Numbered from the stretch's first letter, positions 46,223 through 61,577 are shown. The stretch is DNA of 64,000 bases from Methanobacterium_B sp963703015 (GCA_963703015.1 OY969779.1:1736001-1800000), one strand, 5' to 3'. Numbers and translations are program-made. Notes: generated by a model not told the origin, from the sequence alone.

Positions 46223-47536
46223 CTAATCAAGATCATCTACAGTTCCGAGTAATGAATCTATGAACTGTTGGGCTGTGCGTCCTGACATTCCACCGTGGCG
46301 TATTTCCCATTTATTTGCCTGTGATTCCAATTCTTCATCTGTCAGTTTGATTTCAGGGTGTCTTCTTGCAAGAGCTGTGACAATGTTGAAATAATCTTTC
46401 CTCTGAGGATTGTAATATCCAATTTTCACACCAAACCTTTCTGCAAGTGATATTTTTTCATTAACAGTGTCTGAACGGTGGAGTTCATCTTCGGACATAT
46501 CAGAACGATCACTCCATGTTTCCCGGATTAGATGGCGTCTGTTTGATGTGGCATATATAAGGACATTTTCAGGTTTTGTCTCTAAACCACCCTCAATAAC
46601 TGCTTTTAAATATTTATACTCAATTTCAAACTCTTCAAATGATAAATCATCCATATAAATTATGAAACGATAATTCCTATTTTTTATAGCTTCAATTACC
46701 TTTGGCAGTTCCTTGAATTCATGTTTGTAGATCTCGATCATTCTGAGACCCTGATCGTAGTACTGATTCAAAATTGCCTTAATACTTGCAGATTTGCCTG
46801 TGCCAGCATCACCGTAGAGAAGAACATTATTTGCTTTTCGCCCCCTAACGAAGGCCTCGGTATTTTGTAACAGTTCTTTCTTTTGAGATTCATAACCAAC
46901 CAAATTATCTAACATTATGTCGCTGGTTGTTGTGATGGGGCAAAGTACGTTTGAATTATCATCAGTTGAAACACGAAATGCTTTATTTAGTCCAATATCT
47001 CCAACACCCTGCGATTTATAGAAATCAGTAACTATTTTGTACATCTCTGTTTCATCTTTTAACTGTTCAATAGATTTGCTAAGCTCTTGAACCTTTTCGC
47101 TCACATTTTTGTTGAAGATCTGTTCGTTTTTCACAACAGCATCATAGTCTGTGATAATGGAAAAACAATCAATTTCAAGTTCATTTTCTAATTTAGAAAA
47201 ATCATAGTCAAACAATTGTTTGAATATCTTGTAATCGTTCTTTACAAATTTGTTTACTGTACCTGTGTTGGTTCCAACCTTTTCTGAAACAAGTGTAAAT
47301 GGGTTTTGGGCCATGGCTAAAAGAAAGGCCAAATAATTATGCCAAAGGTTCTTATCAAAGCCGTAGTGTGTCGAAAGATCAAGCAGACGATTGATTTCAA
47401 TATAAATATCTGAAATCAGATCTTCCATCACATAATCACCACTATCAAGTTGTTGGCAGATGTCAGACAATCTAAACAGTATACTATCTTTGTTGATATT
47501 TTTGTAGACCACCAATTTGGATGTCAAATGATACAT
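46223..47536 (-). CDS. DUF815-family AAA+ ATPase
   Basis: This protein of about 437 residues has an N-terminal helical region (about 1-200) and a C-terminal ATPase. Walker A is LLYGDAGTGKSAS near 243-255, Walker B is FIIYMDDLSFEEF near 292-304, and sensor-like ATSNRRHLIRETWSDRSD follows near 327-344. DUF815 proteins are single-ring AAA+ ATPases of unknown target. The ATG at 47536 has AAGGAG seven bases upstream; the TTG at 47542 is within the spacer. Confidence 0.86.
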   Translation of the reverse strand: MYHLTSKLVVYKNINKDSILFRLSDICQQLDSGDYVMEDLISDIYIEINRLLDLSTHYGFDKNLWHNYLAFLLAMAQNPFTLVSEKVGTNTGTVNKFVKNDYKIFKQLFDYDFSKLENELEIDCFSIITDYDAVVKNEQIFNKNVSEKVQELSKSIEQLKDETEMYKIVTDFYKSQGVGDIGLNKAFRVSTDDNSNVLCPITTTSDIMLDNLVGYESQKKELLQNTEAFVRGRKANNVLLYGDAGTGKSASIKAILNQYYDQGLRMIEIYKHEFKELPKVIEAIKNRNYRFIIYMDDLSFEEFEIEYKYLKAVIEGGLETKPENVLIYATSNRRHLIRETWSDRSDMSEDELHRSDTVNEKISLAERFGVKIGYYNPQRKDYFNIVTALARRHPEIKLTDEELESQANKWEIRHGGMSGRTAQQFIDSLLGTVDDLD

Positions 47537-47999
47537 TAACAATCTCCTTAAAAACTATTTAATCAAACTAAAATTTCTGAATATATCTATTCTATAATGG
47601 ATAACATAAATTGGTTTTTACCCATCCATCCCTCCAATTCAATGAATCACAAAAAATAACGTGATGTTTTATGAAATATTTAACATTACCAGCAGGGATG
47701 TTCTAATCGTTTTTTGTTATTATGGTCATTGAAAATTCCCTTTTTTCTGGTGTTTAACTTTTTTTGCAACAACCAGTCCAAACTCTATCCCATCAGGAGG
47801 ATCAGCTCAGTATATGGTGAATTATTTAATAGGGACTTTGAAGTATTTAATAGTAAATATCAGTAAATTCAATGAATAAGTGTAGGATATAATATTATGA
47901 ATCACATCATTGAGATACTGGGTCTTTTCTCATACTGATATACTGTTGGGATATGGCTTAAAAATTAATATTTTCAATATCATTTAATGAGGGATTGGT
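47537..47999. other. Gene-free divergent region
   Basis: This AT-rich stretch of 463 bp contains the divergent promoters of the DUF815 and SPL-type genes. I see no ORF with an SD longer than about 20 codons, no RNA gene, and no strong inverted repeat. Confidence 0.4.
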
Positions 48000-48890
48000 T
48001 TGGTAAATGAGATAACGGTCAAAACGATTCTTAATAACAGTAAAAAACGTGATGATTGGTTTTTAGGCAGATATACACTGAATCCTTACGCTGGCTGTTC
48101 AATGGCTTGTATATACTGCTATACACGTGGAAGTAAATATGGTGGAGATCATGGGGCCAATGTTTCAGCCAAATTAAATGCAATCCCTGTACTAAAAAAA
48201 CAGTTAAAAAACTGCATCAGACGAAATGAAAGGGATATTATACTTCTTGGATCAGCTGCAGATCCATACCCAAATGTTGAGAATGATCTTAAGTTGACCC
48301 GTGAGATTCTTGGAATAATTAAAAGGTACAGATTTCCCACCCATATCCTAACTAAATCAACAATGATTCTTAGGGACATGGATATTATCAAGGGCATAAG
48401 GGATGTGGCCATAGTACCCGATGACTTGATTGATAAATTGGACAATGGAGTCATAGTATCCTTCTCATTTTCCACTTTAGATGGGGAGCTAGCAGAGATT
48501 ATTGAACCTGGAGCACCAAGTCCCATGGAACGGTTAGAAACCATGAAAGAGTTCAGTGATGCGGGTTTTAAAACAGGTATCATAAATATGCCTGTGCTTC
48601 CATTTTTATCTGATTCAGATGAAGCAATCCAATCCATGGTTAAAACAGCAAAAAATTATGGTGCACACTATGTTTTATATTCTGGTTTAACATTGTATGG
48701 AACTGATAACGATGATTGTAAAACACTTTACTTCAATTTTTTAAGGGAACATCACCCCGAATTGTTGAAGGAATATGAAAAACTGTTTCAGAAGTCATTT
48801 GCATCTTCCAAAAATTATCAACATGATGTAGCTTCAAGGTTTAGTGAAATATCCAATGAATATGGTGTTAAAAACATGATTATTAATTAA
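48000..48890 (+). CDS. SPL-family (Rv2578c-like) radical SAM protein
   Basis: This 296-residue radical SAM protein has cluster cysteines C33-X3-C37-X2-C40 (NPYAGCSMACIYCYTR) near the N-terminus. Further segments are GSAADPYPNVEND (near 85) and THILTKSTMILRDMDII. These features match the SplB-like group, which includes spore photoproduct lyases and many DNA/RNA-associated enzymes of unknown function. The start is a TTG after GAGGG. Confidence 0.85.
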   Translation: MVNEITVKTILNNSKKRDDWFLGRYTLNPYAGCSMACIYCYTRGSKYGGDHGANVSAKLNAIPVLKKQLKNCIRRNERDIILLGSAADPYPNVENDLKLTREILGIIKRYRFPTHILTKSTMILRDMDIIKGIRDVAIVPDDLIDKLDNGVIVSFSFSTLDGELAEIIEPGAPSPMERLETMKEFSDAGFKTGIINMPVLPFLSDSDEAIQSMVKTAKNYGAHYVLYSGLTLYGTDNDDCKTLYFNFLREHHPELLKEYEKLFQKSFASSKNYQHDVASRFSEISNEYGVKNMIIN

Positions 48891-48934
48891 ATAATAATCA
48901 TGGTCTAGTTTCTAAAGTTTGTTAAATAGTTATT

Positions 48935-50590
48935 TTAAAGAGTATCCACGCAATTTTTGAGTAATTTTGTTAATTTAGACTTGTTTTTTGGCCAGGAAAT
49001 ATATAAAATGCTTAAAATCTTTAATAAAGAAGATGGTCGCGGTATTTCCAATTTATTTAACATTTCCTGTGTAGAAGGAAGACCTGCTAGTTTTAGTCTA
49101 TTCATTATTGGGTCTGCATAACCAGTTGATTCTGCAAAACCACGGCCTATTAAGTTTCCGTCAAGATCATTTAAATAAACTGCACCTTCTGAATAGTGTA
49201 ATCCGCTGGCAAAAAATCCTGACTGACCGCTTTCCACTATTGGAGTCATTATAAAATTTCTAATATCTCCAGGTACATCTTCTCCAAAGCTGAATTCCCA
49301 TCTTTGAGGATACCATGTGTTTGTAGGAGGATATAGTTCAGGGGCCTGTGTTTTATCACTTTTTATCCACTCTGTAATTTTTAAGACACCCATGATATTT
49401 ATGGAGTGGTTGTTTTCGTCCACATACTTTCCAGAAGTTTTAACTTCCATTATGCCGGGAGCTTCGGATCCTCTTTGTTCATAGAACTCGGTCATTTCAT
49501 TTGAATGGATGGCAGCAACAGTTATTTCTCTATCCTCCTTAAATTGGGCCATGAACCAGTCCCAGCCTCCTGCTGCCTTTTGATTCAGGTTATTGGCTGC
49601 CCTTAACACTTCTACTCTGGGATTACCTGCGGGTAACATTCCATTGCACCATTGATGGTCGTACCAGAATTTACCACTAACAAGTGAAACTTCTTCTTCA
49701 TTGATCTTCAACATGCTTCTGTTTGGATCAATCCTTAAGTTGGGTACTGAATAATACAATGTTCCAACTCCTCCACAGCATGGATCGCATCCCTTTTTGC
49801 CTTGGAGCAGATAATCTTTGGTTTGTGTGAGTGTTATGTCCACCATAATTTCTGTTGTTGAATCTGGATCTAGATCCATACCCCAACCCTTTATTTGAAG
49901 TGGAAATGTCTCATTTTTATTTAAGGATTTTATACTGTTTTTGCCCATTTTATAATCAAATGGGTTGTTTTTAAAGTCTATTAATCCTGTTGTGCCTGCA
50001 ATTAATATGGGTTTGGAGCGGTGGTGTTTTCCTCCGGCTTCACTGACTGCTAGGTGCAGTTCAATGATCTGATTTTCAATATTCGAAAGTCCAAAATGTT
50101 CAGCTATTTCAGGTGGAAGGAGTGAGTATTGCCAGAACATGAATTGAACTCCATATTCTTTTCCATTACTGCCTAAACAGCTTCCAACGATGAAGTGCCA
50201 ACCTAATTGATAATCAAACTGGGGAGCATCATCGTCAGGTAGTTTAAAATCGGCACTGGCCGGTATGGATTTATATCCCTTGGAACTGTCCATACCACTA
50301 AAATAGGAAATTGCATAGGCTTGATGGGGTGTAAGTGATCTAGAATGTTCAATTAATGTTTTGTAAACTTTTTTATAGCTGGGAGTGAATGAATCTGGAT
50401 TGTTTAACCTTTCATTAAACAAGTACTGCATCCTAGTTCCAAAACTTTCATTGCTATTTTTTTCACTACCTAATGTTTTTATCAACTCATCTGAGATGTT
50501 TTCCAGGTCGAATTCCTTCATCCATAATGATTGAGCAATGTTGTCTTTTGTTTCTTGATCAAGACCATCCAATAAACTGGGGTTTTCCAT
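48935..50590 (-). CDS. CrtC/AttH lipocalin-like domain protein
   Basis: This 551-residue protein has the AttH/CrtC-type fold. KFWYDHQWCNGMLPAG near residues 307-322 is the conserved W-Y-D-H-Q motif of carotenoid 1,2-hydratase-like proteins, and FDYQLGWHFIVGSCLG near 124-139 is the strand that opens the domain. The N-terminal 120 residues are a helical extension and the C-terminus is basic. No signal peptide is seen. The family includes hydratases and secreted lipid-binding proteins; no substrate is assigned. GAGGAG precedes the ATG. Confidence 0.75.
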   Translation of the reverse strand: MENPSLLDGLDQETKDNIAQSLWMKEFDLENISDELIKTLGSEKNSNESFGTRMQYLFNERLNNPDSFTPSYKKVYKTLIEHSRSLTPHQAYAISYFSGMDSSKGYKSIPASADFKLPDDDAPQFDYQLGWHFIVGSCLGSNGKEYGVQFMFWQYSLLPPEIAEHFGLSNIENQIIELHLAVSEAGGKHHRSKPILIAGTTGLIDFKNNPFDYKMGKNSIKSLNKNETFPLQIKGWGMDLDPDSTTEIMVDITLTQTKDYLLQGKKGCDPCCGGVGTLYYSVPNLRIDPNRSMLKINEEEVSLVSGKFWYDHQWCNGMLPAGNPRVEVLRAANNLNQKAAGGWDWFMAQFKEDREITVAAIHSNEMTEFYEQRGSEAPGIMEVKTSGKYVDENNHSINIMGVLKITEWIKSDKTQAPELYPPTNTWYPQRWEFSFGEDVPGDIRNFIMTPIVESGQSGFFASGLHYSEGAVYLNDLDGNLIGRGFAESTGYADPIMNRLKLAGLPSTQEMLNKLEIPRPSSLLKILSILYISWPKNKSKLTKLLKNCVDTL

Positions 50591-50987
50591 ATTTAACTCC
50601 TCTTTTAAGTTATATTTCCCGTCATCAGCAATTTAAACAAATAAATCTATATTATTTTTTTACCAGTTACATTACTTATGTATGATTCTTTTAACAAGAT
50701 TTAAATAGATTATGCGAATTTACTTTTGAAAACCAAATCTTTAAACTTTGATAAATAATTAGTTAGAATAATCACTTTACGATGTAAATTACAACAAAAG
50801 CAAGAATAGGAATTTAGTTAAAAGATTAATTCGGTTGTTAAAATTAGATAGAAGTTTTGAATATTAATTTGATTAATAAATTTTCAAAAAAATATGGGTT
50901 TTTTAGTGTAGTATGAATTGGATATAAAAAACACAGACTTCCTAATGATTATTACAATTAATGAGTGTTCGATTTAAACTAAATTTA
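50591..50987. other. Gene-free AT-rich spacer
   Basis: About 400 bp between the CrtC-like gene and the kinase gene (both minus strand). It is strongly AT-rich and holds no SD-preceded ORF or obvious palindrome. It should contain the promoter of the CrtC-like gene. Confidence 0.4.
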
Positions 50988-52337
50988 TCAGAATTTCTTT
51001 TCATTGAAACTTATTTTAAACGATGTGCCTGGAGAATCAACGTACTCTAAATCTGCATCGATCTGTTCTGATAAACTGGTAACTAAACTTAAACCTAATG
51101 AATCTGCGGTTTTATAGTTAATATCTTTAGGAAAGCCTTTACCATTGTCTTTCACTTCTAAACAGTATTTATCATTTTGTTTTTCGAATTTTATGTCTAT
51201 GATACCATTATCTCCCCGAGAAAATGCATGTTTCAGACTGTTTGTTACCAGTTCATTTAGGATGAGACCCAGTGGGATGGATGTATCAATATCTAGATTC
51301 AGTGTATCAGTTTCAATATTCATTTTTATTAGGTTCTTGTCAATAACATAGGTATCGTACAGATCCGTGGCAAGTGTTCGAATGTAATCTCCAAAGTCTA
51401 TATTTTTAAGATCTGTGGATTGGTACAGGCGCTCATGGATCAGGGCCATTGATCTGGCACGATTTTGACTTTCCATGAAGATTGTTTTGGAGTTTTCATC
51501 TTTAATGTATCGTGATTGAAGGTTTAATAAACTGGATATTATCATGAGATTATTTTTTACCCTGTGATGAATCTCCTTTAGGAGCATTTCCTTTTCCTTG
51601 ATGGATCTTTGTAGCTGGTGTTCTGTGAGTCTACGATCAGTCACATCACGAATTATTGATGTTGTGTAAGGCTCACTTTTATAGCCCCATGTTGCCACAG
51701 ATATTTCAAATGGGAATTCTTCCCCATTTTTTTTAAGTCCAATACTTTCAAAGGTTTTTCCATCTAATTCATGGGTTCCTGTTGAATTGAAATTTTGGAG
51801 TTTTGTTTCGAAATCTTTTTTATATCTATCCGGCATGAGCATGGTGACATTTTGCCCTTTAATTTCATCAAGATCGTACCCAAAAATTCTTTTCAAACTA
51901 GGGTTTATCAAAACTATGGCTCCATTTTTGTTGGTGGTTATTATACCATCCACAGCAGAATTTGTAACTGAACGAAATTTTTCTTCACTGGCACTGAGTT
52001 CTTTGTCTTTCTTATTGATAATATCACTTAAAATAGCAACAACAATACCTATGGACAGGAAAATTATTGAACGAAATATATCTTCATAAACTGGATAGGT
52101 TAAATTAGGAGAAAAATAGTAACTCACGAGTAACATAAACGTAAGAAATATGGGTACAATGAGTCCTCTTTTTTGCCACCACAGTGCAGCTAATATTATT
52201 GGAAAATAGAAGAAATGTGTGAAGATCACACCCTCACCAATCATTACATGGAAGTAATAAGTCAATAAACAGGATATGATAAGTAGTGTTGCTATGGTGA
52301 TGAGTTTGTAAAACTCATGATTGGAATGCTGTGTCAT
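50988..52337 (-). CDS. Membrane PAS-sensor histidine kinase
   Basis: A sensor kinase of about 449 residues. Four to five N-terminal membrane helices (about 10-115) are followed by a PAS domain (VDGIITTNKNGAIVLINPSLKRIFGYDLDEIKGQNVTML, 125-260). A HisKA_2-type phosphoacceptor helix follows (LLKEIHHRVKNNLMIISSLLNLQ, His near 275-276), then an ATPase domain with NELVTNSLKHAF and VKDNGKGFP. The best start is the ATG at 52337 with GGTGA upstream. No response regulator is adjacent, so it is an orphan kinase typical of methanogens. Confidence 0.9.
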   Translation of the reverse strand: MTQHSNHEFYKLITIATLLIISCLLTYYFHVMIGEGVIFTHFFYFPIILAALWWQKRGLIVPIFLTFMLLVSYYFSPNLTYPVYEDIFRSIIFLSIGIVVAILSDIINKKDKELSASEEKFRSVTNSAVDGIITTNKNGAIVLINPSLKRIFGYDLDEIKGQNVTMLMPDRYKKDFETKLQNFNSTGTHELDGKTFESIGLKKNGEEFPFEISVATWGYKSEPYTTSIIRDVTDRRLTEHQLQRSIKEKEMLLKEIHHRVKNNLMIISSLLNLQSRYIKDENSKTIFMESQNRARSMALIHERLYQSTDLKNIDFGDYIRTLATDLYDTYVIDKNLIKMNIETDTLNLDIDTSIPLGLILNELVTNSLKHAFSRGDNGIIDIKFEKQNDKYCLEVKDNGKGFPKDINYKTADSLGLSLVTSLSEQIDADLEYVDSPGTSFKISFNEKKF

Positions 52338-52495
52338 GATCTTCACCATTTAACTTGAATACTTAAATCAGATCTATTTTGGACTAAAATTTCCTTGCAG
52401 GATTCAAATACAATATTACAGCCACAATCACGAAGCAGAGGACTGCTATATAAATTTTGTACATTTAATCACATCAAATCTTTAAACCAATCAAT

Positions 52496-54088
52496 TTAGT
52501 TTTTAAGCATTCCTTCCTTCTCAGAAACTGTTAAGTAATCAACAATTTCCTTGGGTAATCCTGTTTTAAGGATCTTTCCTCCACGCATTATGGAAGCTCG
52601 ATCACACACATCTAAAACGAATTCCATGTCATGGCTGATTATGATGAATGTTTGATTCATTTCATCCCTGGCACTTACAATGGAATCTGTCACTTGAATT
52701 CTGGTAATTGGATCCATGGTACCGGTTGGTTCATCTAAAATTATTATCTTAGGCTCTTTTATGAGTACTTGGGCCAATGCCACTCTGTGACGTTCTCCTC
52801 CGCTCAGTTCATCAGGATACTTTGTCAAAATTCTGGATGCATATTCTTCATCAAAACCCACAGCTTTAAGCACGTAAACTGCTTTCATCTTAGCAAATTC
52901 TGCTGGTAATTCCAGGCTTATGGCATCTGAAAGGTTTCCCAAGACATTTTGGTGAGGATACAAACTGTATTCTTGGTGTAAAATCCCAAGGTATGGTGTC
53001 ACACGACCCCTTGCATGCGGACCCTTTTTTGTCATGTCGATCCAGTTTTCACCTAACTTAACATCTATGTTTCCACTGCTTGGATCAGTTAAACCGTAAA
53101 GTATCCTTGATAGTGTTGTCTTTCCAGCACCTGATAATCCCACCACACCATAAATTTCCGCTTCGTTAACAGTTAAATCAACACCATCCACAGCTTTTAC
53201 AACACCCCTTTCAATGGAGTAGTAGTGTTTCTTAACATCCTTCATTTCAACAATAGGTCCACCAACAGTGAACTCAACCTTCTTCTCAGGAAGGGGTACT
53301 TTGTCCATGAAACTCTTGATCACAGTTTCGGGATTTCCCTCTTCAATAATTTCCCCTTGGTCCAACCAAATAGCATAATCAGAAAGCTGCTGCATTACCT
53401 CTGGCCAATGTGAAGTTATAACCATGGTTATGCCTTTGGCCTTAATACCGTTGATTATGGCATGGTGAATCTGTTCAGCAGTTTTAGGATCGAGAGTTCC
53501 AGTTGGTTCATCAGCAAGGAACAGCATAGGCTCCTTTGCCATTTGTCTAGCTAACACAACACGCTGTTTTTCTCCACCACTCAAATCTCTTGCTATATGG
53601 GTGATTCTATGGGTCATCTGAGCCTGTTCAATGAGCTCTATTGCCATCTGCAGAGTTTCTTCTTCATTGTGTCCTGTGATGGATTTCATTACATTATCAA
53701 TCACAGTATCATCTTCGTAGAGTGCGAATGTTCTCTGTAGCATGATGGCGATTCTTTTTTTAACAGATGCAAATTCCTGTCTGTTTGAATTCCAGAAGTC
53801 TATGGATTTTGGTTCGAAATTTTCTCCACAGTCACATTTTTTCCCATTGAATGATGGAGGTTCCACCCTCGAACACTTGGGACAGAAAGCCACATTGTAA
53901 ATTACCGTTCCTTTATCTGGCTTGTACTCCTTCATACCCCTTAACATATTAAGGAGGACTGATTTTCCACATCCGCTCCTACCAAGTATTCCTAAAACAG
54001 TTCCCTCATCAACATTAACGTTGATGTTGTTTAACACATTTGTTCCATCAAATGTTTTTGTAACATTCTTAATTTCTATAAATGACAT
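52496..54088 (-). CDS. atwA: Methyl-CoM reductase activation protein A2 (AtwA)
   Basis: This 530-residue protein with two ABC ATPase domains uses ATP in reductive activation of methyl-coenzyme M reductase. Domain 1 has Walker A GRSGCGKS at 36-43 and signature LSGGEKQR. A zinc-ribbon-like insertion with C69, C72, C85 and C87 lies between them. Domain 2 has GLSGAGKTT and LSGGERHR. GGTGAG precedes the ATG. It lies in a methanogenesis-related group with mer close by. Confidence 0.94.
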   Translation of the reverse strand: MSFIEIKNVTKTFDGTNVLNNINVNVDEGTVLGILGRSGCGKSVLLNMLRGMKEYKPDKGTVIYNVAFCPKCSRVEPPSFNGKKCDCGENFEPKSIDFWNSNRQEFASVKKRIAIMLQRTFALYEDDTVIDNVMKSITGHNEEETLQMAIELIEQAQMTHRITHIARDLSGGEKQRVVLARQMAKEPMLFLADEPTGTLDPKTAEQIHHAIINGIKAKGITMVITSHWPEVMQQLSDYAIWLDQGEIIEEGNPETVIKSFMDKVPLPEKKVEFTVGGPIVEMKDVKKHYYSIERGVVKAVDGVDLTVNEAEIYGVVGLSGAGKTTLSRILYGLTDPSSGNIDVKLGENWIDMTKKGPHARGRVTPYLGILHQEYSLYPHQNVLGNLSDAISLELPAEFAKMKAVYVLKAVGFDEEYASRILTKYPDELSGGERHRVALAQVLIKEPKIIILDEPTGTMDPITRIQVTDSIVSARDEMNQTFIIISHDMEFVLDVCDRASIMRGGKILKTGLPKEIVDYLTVSEKEGMLKN

Positions 54089-54130
54089 TTACTCACCGAT
54101 TTTAGATAAATTCAATCTTAACTTCAATAC

Positions 54131-54724
54131 TTAATCATTAGATCCACATAGTGGTGTTTCACACACAGGACATTTGGTATTTTTACATGGTACTCCCCGT
54201 GTTTTTGGATGTTCATACCCACATTTAGGGCATTTACATACCTTGGGGGGGCCTGCTCCCAATCCCTTTCCACCGTATGATCTTCTCTCAAGGATATCAG
54301 GATCAGTTTTGATCTGCATATCTTCTTCATCTGTCGTCACAATATTTTCAGATTGACATTCGAGACATTTATCATAATTTTTTTCATTACTCAGCCACTC
54401 AAATCCACAATCATTGCATTTATACCTTTTTTTATCTGTTATAAAACCGTCCCCCACAATTATTATAGAATTACCTTCAATCAGTGCTTTGGAAATTTTT
54501 TTCCGTGCTGATGAAAGTATTCGATGGAAGGTGGGCTGAGAAATTTCCATGATGCTTGCGGCCTTAACTTGTTTTATATCATGGTAATCCCTCAACCTAA
54601 TGGCTTCAAATTCATCTAATGAAATTTGGATAGGTTCTAAATCTTCTAAATTTTCACTATCTGGTTTGAAACATCGTATTTCAGGATTCTTAGAGATCTT
54701 TCTAAACACTTGAGGCCGGACCAT
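54131..54724 (-). CDS. DUF134 HTH regulator with C-terminal zinc-binding region
   Basis: This protein of about 197 residues has the DUF134 N-terminus (MVRPQVFRKISKNPEIRCFKP, then LDEFEAIRLRDYHDIKQVKAASIMEISQPTFHRILSSARKKI, an HTH of sigma-70 region-4 type, residues about 40-82). Zinc-ligand pairs follow in CNDCGFEW and CLECQ. A Gly-rich SYGGKGLGAGPPK segment leads to a second ribbon with CKCPKCGYEH, CKNTKC and CETPLC. The ATG at 54724 is chosen because DUF134 proteins begin at this motif. There is no SD, and a TATA-like element sits about 25-30 bp upstream, which suggests a leaderless message. Confidence 0.82.
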   Translation of the reverse strand: MVRPQVFRKISKNPEIRCFKPDSENLEDLEPIQISLDEFEAIRLRDYHDIKQVKAASIMEISQPTFHRILSSARKKISKALIEGNSIIIVGDGFITDKKRYKCNDCGFEWLSNEKNYDKCLECQSENIVTTDEEDMQIKTDPDILERRSYGGKGLGAGPPKVCKCPKCGYEHPKTRGVPCKNTKCPVCETPLCGSND

Positions 54725-54726
54725 GA

Positions 54727-54758
54727 ATGAATATATATTCATAACTAATATATAAATT
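54727..54758 (-). promoter_or_regulatory. Palindrome and TATA box at the DUF134 start
   Basis: The 16-bp perfect palindrome ATGAATATATATTCAT occupies 54727-54742, right upstream of the ATG. A second AT-rich element (TAATATATAAATTA on the plus strand, 54747-54760) is 23-37 bp upstream and could be the TATA box. A palindrome between TATA and start suits autorepression by the DUF134 protein. Confidence 0.45.
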
Positions 54759-54966
54759 AATTGAAAGAACCGGAAAAAATATGCTCGTAATTTGTAAGTA
54801 AAAATAGCCGGATTATCCCTCATATTCAATATTAAGTAATTTAAATGGAGATTAATACCAAATTTAATAACCAAATTCTGGACTCATTCAATGATTACCT
54901 ACAGTAAAACTAGTTTTTTTATTCAATTTTACAATTTAATTAAAAAATAAAAGAAAAATGGAGAGT

Positions 54967-55932
<966 letters not shown>

Positions 55933-56333
55933 GATTTATCACCTTTTGTAGATTTATTTGGAGTATAAAAATATTTTGTCATTTAATTGTAAACGAAAGA
56001 TTTAAATAGTTGTTTTATTTTTTGTTGAAGCTGCATATTAGTGGAAACCTTTAATATTTTTTTATATCGATTTTTAGAACATTTCAATGGTTATTTCAGT
56101 GTTAAATTTTATAATATATAATCTGTATTGATCCTGTTTAGATGCTCCAAATATTATATGCTGCAGATGGATCTTGATGTTCTAGATGAATGAAAACTAA
56201 CATTGAAAGAAGCTAGAATTTGGACAACATGATCCCCTATTAAAAGGCGCTCTAAACACTATATGATTCATTTAAACCTTTTAGAAACGGATGTTCGAAA
56301 ACTTTATTAGATCTGGAAATCAAGTTTTAATTA
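55933..56333. other. Gene-free region between mer and the rRNA operon
   Basis: About 400 bp with no supported ORF. It contains the mer promoter region (AT-rich, near 55960-56010) and otherwise AT-rich sequence. No tRNA or 7S RNA gene is evident here. Confidence 0.4.
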
Positions 56334-56346
56334 CACTATATATATT
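56334..56346 (+). promoter_or_regulatory. TATA box of the rRNA operon
   Basis: ACTATATATATTA lies about 345 bases before mature 16S rRNA. It predicts a start near 56368 and a long pre-rRNA leader that includes the 5' arm of the 16S processing stem. Confidence 0.6.
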
Positions 56347-56557
56347 ATGGTGAATTTTCATCACAACCAAATCTGTGCAATATTTTCTAATTTGTTTGTG
56401 TTTCTTGTTGGTTGTGGTATTGTATGTGCTACGTTTTATTTGGCGTTGGTCGGAGTGTGAAAATGATCATTCTATGAAGGCTGTTTTTCCATTCGTAGCT
56501 ATAATGAGTATGAGGGCTCAAACCCTTGCGAATAGCGAATTGTTTGAGTTTGATGTT

Positions 56558-56569
56558 GGTATGGTAGAA
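56558..56569 (+). other. 5' arm of the 16S rRNA processing stem
   Basis: GGTATGGTAGAA is exactly complementary to TTCTACCATACC at 58243-58254. Further short helices inside it (TGAT with ATCA, TGTTTG with CAAACA) bring the flanks of 16S together, as expected for a bulge-helix-bulge (BHB) site cut by the splicing endonuclease. Confidence 0.7.
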
Positions 56570-56686
56570 TTGTGGTGATATTTGTTTGGTACAAGTATTA
56601 TTACTCCCTGAATTTTTCTTTAAATTATAACTTATACATTATTTACTTCTCAATATAATGACTCCGTCATCAAGACTGGATTTTTT

Positions 56687-58173
<1,487 letters not shown>

Positions 58174-58242
58174 ATACAAAAAAAAATTGAAAGATTTTTT
58201 TGGAGTTTGTGATTCTTTGTGCCATTCAAACACTAAAATCAG

Positions 58243-58254
58243 TTCTACCATACC
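58243..58254 (+). other. 3' arm of the 16S rRNA processing stem
   Basis: TTCTACCATACC pairs with the upstream arm at 56558-56569. It ends 11 bases before tRNA-Ala, so cutting here would release both the 16S precursor and the tRNA side. Confidence 0.7.
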
Positions 58255-58265
58255 TTCGTATTTGT

Positions 58266-58339
<74 letters not shown>

Positions 58340-58596
58340 TCCCTTTTATATTTATATTATATATTTATCATATTTTTGGTGCAGCTGGGTATTCGTTGTA
58401 ATATCTGGTGAAGGGATATATGCAAATTAATTGGAATCCTTGGGATTGCCTTTGGATCTATTATTTTGTGTTAATGATTATCCGTGTATATGTAACCCTA
58501 CTGGCATTAACTAACTAGAATAGTGAAAGTAATTTATCTAGAAATTTTTTGAAATAGTGGTTTAGCAGTAAATGATTTATTGAACTTCTATACTTT

Positions 58597-58607
58597 GAAA
58601 TCATGCT
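58597..58607 (+). other. 5' arm of the 23S rRNA processing stem
   Basis: GAAATCATGCT pairs with AGTATGATTTC at 61567-61577 through ten Watson-Crick pairs and one G-T wobble. A further ACTTC/GAAGGT pairing with one bulged base lies outside it. Confidence 0.65.
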
Positions 58608-58611
58608 ATAA

Positions 58612-61562
<2,951 letters not shown>

Positions 61563-61566
61563 CGAC

Positions 61567-61577
61567 AGTATGATTTC
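61567..61577 (+). other. 3' arm of the 23S rRNA processing stem
   Basis: AGTATGATTTC pairs with the 5' arm at 58597-58607. It follows the end of 23S directly. Confidence 0.65.

Noticed and set aside
56375..56578. 67-codon ORF upstream of 16S rRNA
   Set aside because: It lies within the transcribed pre-rRNA leader and covers the processing-stem arm, so coding is unlikely.
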